From assembly GCA_035376985.1 (NCBI GenBank), contig DAOSSA010000013.1, forward strand, positions 1 through 62,358: a stretch of 62,358 nucleotides of DNA, given 5' to 3'. Source of the stretch: Brevifilum sp029548365 (GTDB taxonomy: Bacteria; Chloroflexota; Anaerolineae; Anaerolineales; Anaerolineaceae). The notes below the pieces were generated by a model, which made no database searches, was not told where the DNA came from, and saw only the letters and a program-made list of their open reading frames with translations. The translations under genes and the position numbers were made by a program. This document shows, one piece after another, positions 40,635 to 49,829 of the stretch; position 1 is the stretch's first letter; each line of letters starts with the position of its first letter.

Positions 40635-41711
40635 TCAGGGAAGAACAATCGGGTTGGTAAAATCCAGCACAGTAATCACGACCATTAGCAGGATCAGCAG
40701 CAAGAAACTGACGGTGTTGATCGCGTTTTCCCATTTTTGAGGGATGCGTTTGCGCAGGATTAATTCTGGCAGAGTGAATAAAATTCGGCCGCCATCCAAA
40801 GCGGGGATGGGCAGCAGGTTGGTGATGCCCAGTGCGATTGAGATGTTGGCAATGATCGACAGGGTGAAAATCGGCACCGGCTCGGCTGTGGCAATGGAGG
40901 TTTCCTGGTCCATCTCAACCGCCTGGCTGTAGATATCGTAGATGCCTTTGTAACCCACAGGGCGCACCATCGCGGGGTCAACGGTGCCGCGGATTAACCG
41001 GACTGGCAGCAAGAGTGTTTCCCGAATAATGAGGCCTGTGGAATTGAGGGCGTATCCCGCCGATTGGAAAAAGGGAGTGGGCTTGAGCGGGTTGCTCAAA
41101 GCTACACCCATGGCGCCCTCGCCCGGGGGCGGTTCAAGCCGCGGGGTGAGAATGAAGGTTTCGACCTGGTCATCGCGCAAAATCTTCACGTTAAGCGGCG
41201 AGCCAGCCCGCTCATTGATCACAGTAACCAGTTGATCCATGTGTTCAATGACGACGTCATCAACGCTGATGAAAATATCTCCGGGAAGCAAACCAGCCTG
41301 CATGGCTGGCGAATTGGGCGCCACCTGGGTGATCATGGCCTGGTCAGAGGCGGGAACGCCCAGGGCGCTGTAGATGATGACCAGGATGATGATGCCGAGT
41401 AGAAAGTTCATCAGCGGGCCTGCAGCTGCGATCGTTAAACGTTTCCAGGCTGGCGCTGCAGCCATACCCCCTTCAATTGTGTCGTCATCTTCACCCTTTG
41501 GTCGCACAAATCCGCCAAAGGGTATCCAGTTAAGGGTGATCTCCGTACCCTTCCAGGTGGCGATCTTCGCCAGCCGAGGCGGGTACCCAAAACCGAATTC
41601 CTCGATGTGTACGCCAACCGCACGCGAGGCCAAAAAATGGCCCAACTCGTGGAAGAAAATTAAAATGCCGATGATGATCACAACCTGTAATATTAATAAA
41701 ATCACGCTCAT
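40635..41711 (-). CDS. rseP: Site-2 intramembrane protease (RseP-like)
   Basis: A 358-residue M50 protease. FFHELGHFLASR in the first helix holds the zinc HExxH. GFVRPKGEDDD follows. One PDZ domain (about 125-205, NSPAMQAGLLPGDIFISVDD) regulates access, and LLPIPALDGGRILF near 300 is the second zinc motif with the Asp ligand. It cleaves transmembrane anti-sigma factors or signal-peptide remnants. ATG 41711 is preceded by GAGGAAACT; an upstream in-frame Met lacks a site. Confidence 0.93.
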   Translation of the reverse strand: MSVILLILQVVIIIGILIFFHELGHFLASRAVGVHIEEFGFGYPPRLAKIATWKGTEITLNWIPFGGFVRPKGEDDDTIEGGMAAAPAWKRLTIAAAGPLMNFLLGIIILVIIYSALGVPASDQAMITQVAPNSPAMQAGLLPGDIFISVDDVVIEHMDQLVTVINERAGSPLNVKILRDDQVETFILTPRLEPPPGEGAMGVALSNPLKPTPFFQSAGYALNSTGLIIRETLLLPVRLIRGTVDPAMVRPVGYKGIYDIYSQAVEMDQETSIATAEPVPIFTLSIIANISIALGITNLLPIPALDGGRILFTLPELILRKRIPQKWENAINTVSFLLLILLMVVITVLDFTNPIVLP

Positions 41712-41781
41712 AGTTTCCTCAATCATCCATACGAGGTAGCCCGCATGAAAACAGTTTTTTAATTAATGCATCTAATGATGA

Positions 41782-42786
41782 TTATACCTGCGCTGAAAAG
41801 GATGGTGAATCCTGCTCCACGAGCCGCGCCGCGCCGGCTGGGCCTCCGCTGAGCACATCGATGACCTCTGGGAAGCGCCTCAAACGGCCGGTGACCTCGT
41901 CCATGCTGCTGCGAGTGGTAATCAGATGCACGTTGGGGCCGGCATCCAGGGTGAAGGTAACCGGCAGCCCCTCCGCCTGCCAGGCTTTGACCGCCTGGAT
42001 GATGGCCAGCGAGCCGGGCTCCCAATAATACAGGGGAGGAGTGGAGGTCATCATCACAGCGTGCATCAGGTTGCAGTCCAGCTCGGTGATCTCCGCCAGG
42101 GCAGCGAAATCGCGCCAGAGGATCGCCTGGCGGCAGAGCTTGAGCCGGCGTTCAGCATCAGCGACCCGCGCGGCCTGCAGCGGACTGGAAGGAGCGCTGC
42201 GCATCCCCTCCTCCGAGCCAACCGGTTTGTGAGCGTGGCTCAGGATGGCGATGCAGTCTACCAGGTCCCAATGATCGGCAGGGGCGATGGATTGCGCATC
42301 GGTCTCGCCTGTTGCAGGGTCTACGGTCCATTCGACAAACCCGCCGGGAATGGAGCGGCAGGCCGAGCCGGAGCCAAAACGAGCGAGTGCGGAAAGTTCC
42401 CTTTCAGAAAGCGTCAAACCGATTGCGGCGGTCCCGGCCAAAGCCAGGGCAGCAAAACCGGAAGCCGAGGAGGCGAGCCCGGCGCCGATGGGGAAGTTAT
42501 TCTCGCTGGTGATGTGTGCATACAGTTTTTTTGCAGCCAACCTCCGGATGCGCTCCATAAAGGTCTGGACGCGTGCCAGCCCGTTGCCGAAAACTTGCTG
42601 GCCGTTGAGGTGCAGTTCATCTGCTGCCAGGGTCGGGTCAAACTCCACGCGGGTCCGGGTCGTAAGGCAGTCGATATTCATCGAGAGCGAGCCGTTGGCA
42701 GGAATGCGGCGTGTTTCGTCAGCCAGCCCCCAGTATTTAATGAAGGCGATATTGGGATGTGCCAGCGCGGTAGCATGCATATTCAT
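41782..42786 (-). CDS. Mevalonate (di)phosphate decarboxylase, GHMP family
   Basis: A 334-residue GHMP-family decarboxylase. HPNIAFIKYWGLAD at the N-terminus, the ATP loop PIGAGLASSASGFAALALA (about 107-125), GSGSACRSIPGGFVEW with the catalytic Arg (about 149-164), and TLDAGPNVHLI with the catalytic Asp are all present. It makes isopentenyl diphosphate from mevalonate diphosphate, or isopentenyl phosphate from mevalonate phosphate. Chloroflexota are known to carry the latter variant, and sequence alone does not decide. ATG 42786 or 42780 is likely; the longer reading lacks a ribosome site. Confidence 0.88.
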   Translation of the reverse strand: MNMHATALAHPNIAFIKYWGLADETRRIPANGSLSMNIDCLTTRTRVEFDPTLAADELHLNGQQVFGNGLARVQTFMERIRRLAAKKLYAHITSENNFPIGAGLASSASGFAALALAGTAAIGLTLSERELSALARFGSGSACRSIPGGFVEWTVDPATGETDAQSIAPADHWDLVDCIAILSHAHKPVGSEEGMRSAPSSPLQAARVADAERRLKLCRQAILWRDFAALAEITELDCNLMHAVMMTSTPPLYYWEPGSLAIIQAVKAWQAEGLPVTFTLDAGPNVHLITTRSSMDEVTGRLRRFPEVIDVLSGGPAGAARLVEQDSPSFSAQV

Positions 42787-42822
42787 AGGCAGCAGAATAC
42801 TCCAAACGAGGCTGGCGGTCAA

Positions 42823-42957
42823 ATGGAGTATTGTGAGTGGTGAGTAGGGAGTAGGGAGTTTTAAGCCACGCAGGCTTTAAAGCAAAGCAGCGTGAAGAAT
42901 GTTGCGCGAAGTGAGATCTGCTGGCGACGACCACTCACCATTAACGAGCCCGGAAAA
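42823..42957. repeat. Spacer of dispersed short repeats
   Basis: AGTATTGTGAGTGGTGAGTAGGGAG and CGACCACTCACCATTAACG belong to the same heptad family as other spacers. AAGCCACGCAGGCTTTAAAGCAAAGCAGCG looks like another dispersed word. No gene is seen. Confidence 0.6.
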
Positions 42958-43266
42958 TTACTTATCCTGCAGTAAGCCTTTAATATCGGTCAGGGTTTCA
43001 TTGATGCGGAAGAACAGGATCAGCAGTTCAGCATAAATCCGGGTAGCCAGCGCACCCAGGATGGCGGTCAGGATACCGCCGATCAAGCCGCCGATAAATC
43101 CAAGCAAGATGGCTCCAACGCCTCCGTCTGCGAACCCGGCAATCACGGCACCGATGAATACAACAATCCCGCCAATGATACTGGCGACAAAACCGATGTA
43201 AAACAAGACTTTGATGATCACCGGGGTGATCATCCGTTCAAAACTGAGAAAATTCTTAAATCGCAT
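42958..43266 (-). CDS. DUF4282 family membrane protein
   Basis: A 102-residue protein. The opening FKNFLSFERMITPVIIKVLFYIGF is followed by a Gly-rich second helix region (about 45-75) and the tail YAELLILFFRINETLTDIK, which is the DUF4282 hallmark. Two membrane helices are predicted and the function is unknown. GGAGG before ATG 43266 fixes the start. Confidence 0.8.
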   Translation of the reverse strand: MRFKNFLSFERMITPVIIKVLFYIGFVASIIGGIVVFIGAVIAGFADGGVGAILLGFIGGLIGGILTAILGALATRIYAELLILFFRINETLTDIKGLLQDK

Positions 43267-43425
43267 GTCTGCCTCCAATAAAATTCTGATATTATCAACC
43301 TGGTCGCTCAGCTGCTCTATCCGGCTGTTCCTTAAATTCTAACATTAAATATTGACAAATTATTAATCAGGGTTCTAACCTTAAAAAAGGCCTTGCGTTA
43401 ATTCACAGTTTCCCATTTCTGTTCT

Positions 43426-44727
43426 CTACCCCAAATATTGACCCGGATCAACCTGCGGAAAGGAGACCTTTGTAAAGCTTTTCCTGATTGAACCCAGAGG
43501 AGCGGTCAGGTCAAATCCAACCTTGCAGGTGTTATAGGTGTCACTTTCTGCGCTGGGGTCCAGGGAGGAGCCGCGCTCACGTCCGAGGCGTACCAGGTCA
43601 TGGTCGGCCTGGAAGCGGGTCGCCATAGCCCATTCCACCGCCAGGGGGTCGTAAATATCGATATCCTCATCGACGACGAAGATGTGCTTGCAAGAGCTGT
43701 GTCCCCGGTGAGCGGCGTGGATCGCTTTGATGCCGTCATCCGGGCTGTGTTTGCGAATTTGCACGATGGCGTGCAGCCAGGAGGAACCGCCCGGGTTGAT
43801 GTGCACATCCAGGCACTCAACCGCGCGGTTGACCTCGCGGAAAATAGTGGGCTCGCGCGGCATACCCATAAGGAGCTTATGCTCCAGCCCACCGGGCAAT
43901 AAGGCATGCCAGAGCGCATCCCGGCGGTGGGTGATGCACTTCACCTCCAGCACCGGTTCCTGGCGGATCACGTCCCGGGTCTCCGTCAGGTCTACAAAGG
44001 GACCTTCAGCGTGGCGGCGGTCGCGATAAACGCTACCTTCCAGCACAAATTCGGCTTCAGCAGGGATCAACAGGTCAGATGTTTGCGCTTTGACCACCCG
44101 GAAGGGCGACAGGGCATTGGCGATGCCCAGTTCATCAACGCCAATCTGGACGGAAGTGGCGCCGGCGACCAGGATGTTGGGCGCCACGCCGATGCAGATG
44201 GCAACATCCACCTGGCCCAGGTCCTGCAGGAAGGCATCAAAATTGCGCCCTTTCACGACGCGCACGGCCATCTCGGTTTTAGAAAACTGCATGCAGCGAT
44301 GAAAATCCATATTTTGCCCATAGCGGGGATGACCGGCGATCATCACGCCTGAGCTGATGTAATTGCCACCGTCTCCCTCGCAATGGAACAGAATCGGCAG
44401 ATCATCGAGGTCTGGCTGTTCGTGGATCACCGTCTGGCAGGGAGCCTCCGCTGCGAGCTGGGGCGCGGTCGGCGTTTCGATGGCGCTGATCATCCGGGGG
44501 ATCATCTTCTGCACAGAGATGCCCAAGTAGCCGGCGAAAGCCTCCTTGGTGCACAGCAGGTTGCCCAGCACCGGGTAGGCGGATTCGATCACCTGGTTGC
44601 ACAGGACAGGGGAGGGCTCCAGAGCCTTTAACAATCCTGAAAGCGCCAGGTGTTTAGAGATCGGTTTATTAACTTCTATTAATGGGTTTTCCCGGTTTAA
44701 GCTGTGAAGGTAATCTCTCAGTGTCAT
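43426..44727 (-). CDS. UbiD-family prenylated-FMN decarboxylase
   Basis: A 433-residue UbiD-family enzyme. The opening MTLRDYLHSLN, the cofactor segment RYGQNMDFHRCMQF near 134, and HSSCKHIFVVDEDIDIYDPLAVEWAMATRFQ near 344 are family landmarks and include candidate Glu, Arg and Asp catalytic residues. These enzymes use prenylated FMN to remove carboxyl groups from unsaturated acids. At 433 residues it is nearer the short archaeal-type UbiDs than E. coli UbiD (about 497). It lies about 640 bp from the mevalonate decarboxylase, leaving open a role in an isoprenoid branch. UbiX is not nearby. Confidence 0.85.
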   Translation of the reverse strand: MTLRDYLHSLNRENPLIEVNKPISKHLALSGLLKALEPSPVLCNQVIESAYPVLGNLLCTKEAFAGYLGISVQKMIPRMISAIETPTAPQLAAEAPCQTVIHEQPDLDDLPILFHCEGDGGNYISSGVMIAGHPRYGQNMDFHRCMQFSKTEMAVRVVKGRNFDAFLQDLGQVDVAICIGVAPNILVAGATSVQIGVDELGIANALSPFRVVKAQTSDLLIPAEAEFVLEGSVYRDRRHAEGPFVDLTETRDVIRQEPVLEVKCITHRRDALWHALLPGGLEHKLLMGMPREPTIFREVNRAVECLDVHINPGGSSWLHAIVQIRKHSPDDGIKAIHAAHRGHSSCKHIFVVDEDIDIYDPLAVEWAMATRFQADHDLVRLGRERGSSLDPSAESDTYNTCKVGFDLTAPLGSIRKSFTKVSFPQVDPGQYLG

Positions 44728-44876
44728 GGGGTTGCCTTTGCGACTGATTAAATTATAACAGGAAAACCAGGCGGATTACCGGGCTGGCTCTGGTACGAAT
44801 CTTGCTGTTGAGAAGGTGTAATTATTCAACGGAGGACGGCCTTACCTGGCATGAACATTCGAGATGGGATGTAGCG

Positions 44877-47819
44877 ATGAAACATAAACTGGTTCTGCGT
44901 TCGGGAATTTTACTTTTAATCGGGATGATTGGGCTGACCCTGTGGGGCAATGGGCGCCTGCCGGTCAAAGCAGATGATGGGAACCAAAAAATCCCCTGGG
45001 TTGATCCAGCCCTGCTGGCGAAATCGAAGACCTCCGAGCCGCTCGATTTCTTGATTTATTTTGAGGAACAGGCTGATCTGAGCGCGGCATATGCGCTATC
45101 CTGGGAAGAACGCGGCTGGTTTGTGTATGAAACCCTGGCGGCGCTTTCTGCCAGTTCACAGGCAAAAGTGCTCGCCTACCTGGCTGAACAGGGTGCGCCT
45201 TACGAAGCTTTCTGGATTCAGAATGTAATTGCCGTTCAGTCATCCACAGCCGAAACCCTGGTAGGGCTGTTAAATTATGCTGAAATCGAAGCGCTGCTCT
45301 CGATTCCACAGGTGTTTTCGGGCAGCCAGGTCGAGGAGGAGTGGATTGATACCGAACCGGCAACGGTCGCCGGTGTCTCCGCCAACCTGGCGCAGATCAA
45401 AGCCGACCAGGCCTGGTCTCAGGGGGATCGGGGCACAGGCGTGGTGCTCGGGGCAATTGATACCGGGGCACGCTTCACCCATGAAGCCCTGGTTGAGTCC
45501 TATCGCGGCAACCTGGGCGTAGAGACCTTCAGCCATCATTATCACTGGTGGGACGCGGTCAATGGACAGGATGAGCCCTATGATGACCATGGTCACGGCA
45601 GCCATGTGGTCGGGATTATGGCAGGCGGAGCTGGCTCTGGGGACGCGATTGGCGTAGCCCCCGGGGCGGGTTGGATCGCCTGCAAGGCGATCAGCGCCAG
45701 CGGGTTCGCCTGGGGGAATGACCTGATCAAGTGCGGTCAGTTCTTGGCGGCTCCCACGAATTTAAGCGGAGAGAACCCCAATCCAAACCTGCGCCCACAG
45801 GCAGTCAATAATTCCTGGGGAGATTGTGGACGGGCTTATAATGCCTGGTACCAGGGCGTGATCGATGCCTGGGTGGCGATGGGGATTTACCCGGTGTTCG
45901 CCAATGGGAATAACAGCAATTGCGGTTATGGTTCGCCTTCCGGGTTGAACACTGTGGGCAACCCGGCCCGCTCCCACAATGTGACCTCGGTAGGCTCTAC
46001 CGGCAGGAGTGATGGACAGTATGCACCGCATTCCAACTGGGGGCCGACAGACGATACCAACGCATTTCACAACCAGGGCTACCCAACAATCAAGCCAGAG
46101 GTGGTGGCGCCAGGGGTGGATATCCTCTCAGCGGTGGGCAGCGATGACCGCGCGTATGCAGCCCTTAGCGGGACCTCCATGGCTGCGCCGCACGTGACGG
46201 GCTTGATAGCCTTGATGTGGGGATCCGCCAAATGCCTGCTGGGCGACGTCGCGGCGACAACAGATTTGATCCTGGAAACCGCCCACCCCATCCCCTACGA
46301 CACCGGTCAGGGGGATGAAGGGCCGGATTTTGTGCCCAATCATGCCACCGGGTGGGGCGAGATTGACGCCCAGGCGGCGGTGAACGCCGCCCGCTCTTAT
46401 TGTGCCGGCGGGTATTTAGACGGGCATGTCGTTGATAATGAAAACCAGCAGCCAGTCACTGGCGCCCTGGTCGAAGCCACCTTACAGGGAGAGCCGATTT
46501 CCAGTGTCTCGGCGCTGACCGATGAGGATGGGCATTACCGTATCTATGTCAACAGCGCAACCCATTACACGCTGACAGCCTCTGCCCATGGGTACCACCC
46601 GGTAGCGGTCGGGGATGTGCTGGTTGATGCCGCTGGGGGAACGACCACCACCCATTTCCACCTGATGCCAAAATCGAATCTAATGACTTTCACAGGCACC
46701 GTAACCGATGGCAGCGGGCATGGCTACCCGCTGTATGCCCGCATCACGCTTGAGAGCGGAAATTACAGCCAGGCTGTTTACACGAACCCGTTTGACGGTC
46801 GGTTCCAGGTGACGGTCTATGATGACCTGGCTTACGACCTGAATATCAGCGCGATGGTGCCGGGATATCAACCTTTTCTGGAGAAAGGCATTATCCTGGG
46901 CGACCAACCTGAGAGCTTGCGTTACGCCCTTGAGATCACCGCCGGGTGTGAGGTGCCGGGATATACCTCGCGCAACCTCCTGGCAGAGAGCTTTGACAGC
47001 CGGAAATTACCGCCCGGCTGGGAGGTCTGGGATCACGCGGGGACAGGGGTCACCTGGGGATTTGAGGATCAATCGGAGCGCAGTAACCTCACCGGGAGTT
47101 CAGGCGGGTTTGCCATGGTGGATTCCGATTACCCCGGTCCGCTGGATGTGGATGTCTCGCTGGTCACGCCCCCTCTGGATTTTTCAGACGAATCAACGGT
47201 GATACTCTCTTTTAGCCAGGATTTCTTCAGCTATCAGGGCAACCTGGATGAAATTGCTGATGTCGATGTTTATGTTGGCGGAGAGTGGTATAACGTGCTG
47301 CGGCAAACTGAAGACCAGGGCGAACCAGCGCGGCAGTCGCTGGATATCAGCGAATTGGCTGCCCACCAGCCGTATGTGAGGGTGCGCTTCCATTATTACA
47401 ATGCAAATGCAGAATGGTGGTGGCAGGTTGACAACGTTCAGATCGGCAGCCATGAATGTGCCCTGGTCGATGGAGGCTTGCTGGCGGGTTTTATTACAGA
47501 TGACCACTCTGGTGAGCCGCTTGTGGGGGCAGTGGTTTCGAACAGCCAGGCGCGGGGGGTGTCTTCGGCGACACCCGTTGATCCTGGGTTGCCGGATGGT
47601 TTTTACTGGATGTTTCAACCGATGCTTGAAAACCCCCAGGTTATTGCCGTCAAGACTGCAAAAAGCCTGTATCTGAGCGGACTGGCTGATGTTGAATTGC
47701 GCCATGACGAGGTCACCCGCTATGATGTGACCCTGGTCAGCTACTGGAATCACCTGGAACTGGTTTTTAACAATCTGCTGTCGCTGATCTTGGGATTTGT
47801 TAATGGTGGGAGAGGGTGA
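44877..47819 (+). CDS. Secreted subtilisin-like serine protease, multidomain
   Basis: A 980-residue S8 peptidase. A signal peptide covers about residues 1-33. A propeptide-like region (about 45-165) is followed by the catalytic domain with VVLGAIDTGARFTH (Asp), DDHGHGSHVVGIM (His) and ALSGTSMAAPHVTG (Ser). After about residue 515 come two carboxypeptidase-regulatory-like beta domains. A jelly-roll/MAM-like domain follows (ESFDSRKLPPGWEVWD to WWWQVDNVQIG), then a third regulatory-like domain. It probably digests extracellular protein. ATG 44877 is chosen because the signal peptide begins there; upstream in-frame codons are unlike coding sequence. The stop merges into a repeat-filled spacer. 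Confidence 0.88.
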   Translation: MKHKLVLRSGILLLIGMIGLTLWGNGRLPVKADDGNQKIPWVDPALLAKSKTSEPLDFLIYFEEQADLSAAYALSWEERGWFVYETLAALSASSQAKVLAYLAEQGAPYEAFWIQNVIAVQSSTAETLVGLLNYAEIEALLSIPQVFSGSQVEEEWIDTEPATVAGVSANLAQIKADQAWSQGDRGTGVVLGAIDTGARFTHEALVESYRGNLGVETFSHHYHWWDAVNGQDEPYDDHGHGSHVVGIMAGGAGSGDAIGVAPGAGWIACKAISASGFAWGNDLIKCGQFLAAPTNLSGENPNPNLRPQAVNNSWGDCGRAYNAWYQGVIDAWVAMGIYPVFANGNNSNCGYGSPSGLNTVGNPARSHNVTSVGSTGRSDGQYAPHSNWGPTDDTNAFHNQGYPTIKPEVVAPGVDILSAVGSDDRAYAALSGTSMAAPHVTGLIALMWGSAKCLLGDVAATTDLILETAHPIPYDTGQGDEGPDFVPNHATGWGEIDAQAAVNAARSYCAGGYLDGHVVDNENQQPVTGALVEATLQGEPISSVSALTDEDGHYRIYVNSATHYTLTASAHGYHPVAVGDVLVDAAGGTTTTHFHLMPKSNLMTFTGTVTDGSGHGYPLYARITLESGNYSQAVYTNPFDGRFQVTVYDDLAYDLNISAMVPGYQPFLEKGIILGDQPESLRYALEITAGCEVPGYTSRNLLAESFDSRKLPPGWEVWDHAGTGVTWGFEDQSERSNLTGSSGGFAMVDSDYPGPLDVDVSLVTPPLDFSDESTVILSFSQDFFSYQGNLDEIADVDVYVGGEWYNVLRQTEDQGEPARQSLDISELAAHQPYVRVRFHYYNANAEWWWQVDNVQIGSHECALVDGGLLAGFITDDHSGEPLVGAVVSNSQARGVSSATPVDPGLPDGFYWMFQPMLENPQVIAVKTAKSLYLSGLADVELRHDEVTRYDVTLVSYWNHLELVFNNLLSLILGFVNGGRG

Positions 47820-48007
47820 ATTGTGAGTGGTGAATTGTGAATGGTGAATTGTGAGTTGTGAGTAGTGAATGGTGATCCCACTTCGCGCAGCACTCCCTGT
47901 GTCCTGCAAGGGTATCGAGCGCCTGCGCTCGGGGACGATGATGGTGAATTGTGAGTTGTGAGTTTTGGTTGTCGACCCGTCATCGGTCTCCCGTCATCGG
48001 TCCCCTG
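47820..48007. repeat. Repeat-filled spacer after the subtilase
   Basis: Heptads of TGAGTGGTGAATTGTGAATGG type run from 47819 to 47872. The module CCCACTTCGCGCAGCACTCCCTGTGTCCTGCAAGGGTATCG follows at 47878-47920 (also near 49480 and 52060), and three CGTCATCGGTC words end the region (47975-48015). Confidence 0.8.
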
Positions 48008-49156
48008 TCATCGGTCCCCCCTGTTTTCTTTCCCCCGGCTTCTCACTGCTTTGAGCAGGTGGGCAGCCACCAACCCGCCTAAAAAGCCGATGCCAATATT
48101 CGTCGCTACCGAGAGCACCGCAGTGGCAAGCGCTAAGCCTAACTCCCAGCCGCGTAAATTTTTCGCCGTCCTGGCAAGCTGAATGCCAACCAGCAGCATC
48201 ATCCCGGCGATCAGCGGCATTGGAAAAGCGGCCATCAGGGCGGCAATCGAGCCGCTGAGAAACAGCCCGATCAATATTTCAATGACCCCCTCCATAATCG
48301 GCGCGCCGCCGGTGCGAGCCCCAAAATAGTATTGCCCTGCCAGTCCTCCCGCGCCGTGGCACATCGGCATGCCCCCCAGTATGGAGGAGAATACATTCAT
48401 GACGCCCATATTAAGCATGAGTTTTTCTTCGCTGACGGATTTCTTGGGGAAATAATCGCGAATGAGGGCTGCCGGGGCAATGATGGCATTTGAGATTGAT
48501 AGTGGAATCTGGGCAAAACCAGCCAGCAGCATCGTTTTCCAAACATCCTCCCAGCGGGGAACGGCGATCACCGGCAACGTGAGCCGCAGGTCCCAATGTT
48601 CGGGCAAGTTGCCCCGCCAGGCCAGGATGATAACGCCCAAAACCATCAGCACCACGGAGGCGGGCGCATAGCGGTTGCCGCGCAAAAGCAGCACGATCAC
48701 CACTGCCACAAGCCCCAACAGCGGCTCGGGACGCATCCACTGCAGCGCCTGCCAGGCCAGCGTAATCCCGAGGGCTAACTGGATGCCGCGCACAATGTAA
48801 TCCGGCGTGATGCGCACCAGCCAACGCAATAAGCCAGTCACGGTGAGCAGGATCCACAACAAGCCCAAACCCAACCCGGAGGCGTAAATTAAATCGGGCG
48901 ACCATTTCTGGGTTATGGCGGTAATGGCAACGATCTTTTTAGGCTGCAGGGGCATCGGCAAACGGTAGATCAGCCCGAGGGCAATGTTGGTCAGGCCAAG
49001 CACGATGAACAAGCCAGCCGGGTTCATGCCGTTGATGGCGATGTAACTGACAGCCAGGGGGAAGAGGGTGCCAAAATCACCCATTGAGCCAGCCAGCTCA
49101 CGCAGGTTAAACTCAAAATCCGGGTGGTCTTGAATGTTGTTAATTTCACCATTCAT
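48008..49156 (-). CDS. MOT1-type molybdate/sulfate transporter
   Basis: A 382-residue membrane protein with about ten helices. RELAGSMGDFGTLFPLAVSY (about 18-37), PMPLQPKKIVAITAI (about 67-81) and PMCHGAGGLAGQYYFG (about 268-283) are the conserved motifs of MOT1 molybdate transporters, a branch of the SulP superfamily without a STAS domain. It would take up molybdate independently of the tungstate-specific Tup system, giving separate metal supplies. GAGG precedes the ATG. The flanking spacers on both sides are repeat-rich. Confidence 0.87.
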   Translation of the reverse strand: MNGEINNIQDHPDFEFNLRELAGSMGDFGTLFPLAVSYIAINGMNPAGLFIVLGLTNIALGLIYRLPMPLQPKKIVAITAITQKWSPDLIYASGLGLGLLWILLTVTGLLRWLVRITPDYIVRGIQLALGITLAWQALQWMRPEPLLGLVAVVIVLLLRGNRYAPASVVLMVLGVIILAWRGNLPEHWDLRLTLPVIAVPRWEDVWKTMLLAGFAQIPLSISNAIIAPAALIRDYFPKKSVSEEKLMLNMGVMNVFSSILGGMPMCHGAGGLAGQYYFGARTGGAPIMEGVIEILIGLFLSGSIAALMAAFPMPLIAGMMLLVGIQLARTAKNLRGWELGLALATAVLSVATNIGIGFLGGLVAAHLLKAVRSRGKENRGDR

Positions 49157-49477
49157 AAGATGTTTGCCTCAGATGATCAATTGTACCAAAAAACTGCTCG
49201 GTATTGATAGGTGATCCCACTTGCTACGCACGATGATGGTGAATGGAGAGTGGTGAATGGTGATCCCACTTGCTGCGCTCAGCCCCTTTCGCTTCGCTAT
49301 AGGGGTTCCGCTGTGCTTCAGGGACGATGATGGTGAATTGGGAACAGGAATTGGGAATCAGGAATTAGGGATCAGGCTTTTTACTTCGTGTTCTTTGTGG
49401 TTCAAAACAGGATTAACCGCCGGATTGATTTATCATTCGCAGAGGTATTGATTTGCCGGTCACCCGTAGGGGCGGAC
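49157..49477. repeat. Spacer of dispersed repeats upstream of the MOT1 gene
   Basis: GGTGATCCCACTTGCTACGC-type words occur twice, with heptads (49230-49260) and an AACAGGAATTGGGAATCAGGAATTAGGG low-complexity run (49340-49375). A CACCCGTAGGGGC fragment of the palindromic repeat family lies at 49461. No gene is seen. Confidence 0.65.
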
Positions 49478-49686
49478 CTTCGCGAAGCACTCCCTGTGCC
49501 CTGCAAGGGTATTCAGCTATCCACGTGACATGACCGTTATAAAAATTCGGGTTAAGCCGCCTAATAGGTATATGTCAACATTGTTGATGGGTTGGCGAAC
49601 TGTTGGTGATACAACGCCTTTTCGCAGGTGTGATTGTCTCGCACCTCCCGCCAACCCATCCTACGATTCCTTTAATCCCTATTCAG
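49478..49686 (+). repeat. Left arm of a 209-bp inverted repeat
   Basis: This segment matches, in reverse complement and with scattered differences, 51857-52065 on the other side of the beta-helix gene. It contains the GCACTCCCTGTGCCCTGCAAGG word, CCACGTGACATGACCGTTAT, the AAGCCGCCTAATAGGTATATGTCAAC word and a complete 75-bp element. Confidence 0.85.
49586..49660 (+). repeat. 75-bp MITE-like element with 12-bp terminal inverted repeats (copy 1)
   Basis: GATGGGTTGGCG (49586-49597) and CGCCAACCCATC (49649-49660) are perfect 12-bp inverted ends. The interior is non-coding (AACTGTTGGTGATACAACGC at the left). Copy 2 at 51883-51957 is the same length in the opposite orientation. Confidence 0.85.
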
Positions 49687-49829
49687 GACGGGTCACAGCT
49701 TCCTGTTTCCTGCTTCCCAATTCTCCACTCATGACATCTCCGAAGCGGAGCGGGACGACTCACTGATCGCTCACCACAGCGTATGGGTGCGCGGAATTGC
49801 CCCGCGCACCCTGCTTGCAGTTATCTTAA

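Noticed and set aside
41926..42843. A 305-codon frame antisense to the mevalonate decarboxylase
   Set aside because: It shows no protein-like pattern, while the minus-strand product has every catalytic motif.
44852..44875. Seven-codon frame (MNIRDGM) before the subtilase
   Set aside because: GGAGG lies about 17 bases upstream, too far for initiation, and no associated hairpin is visible.
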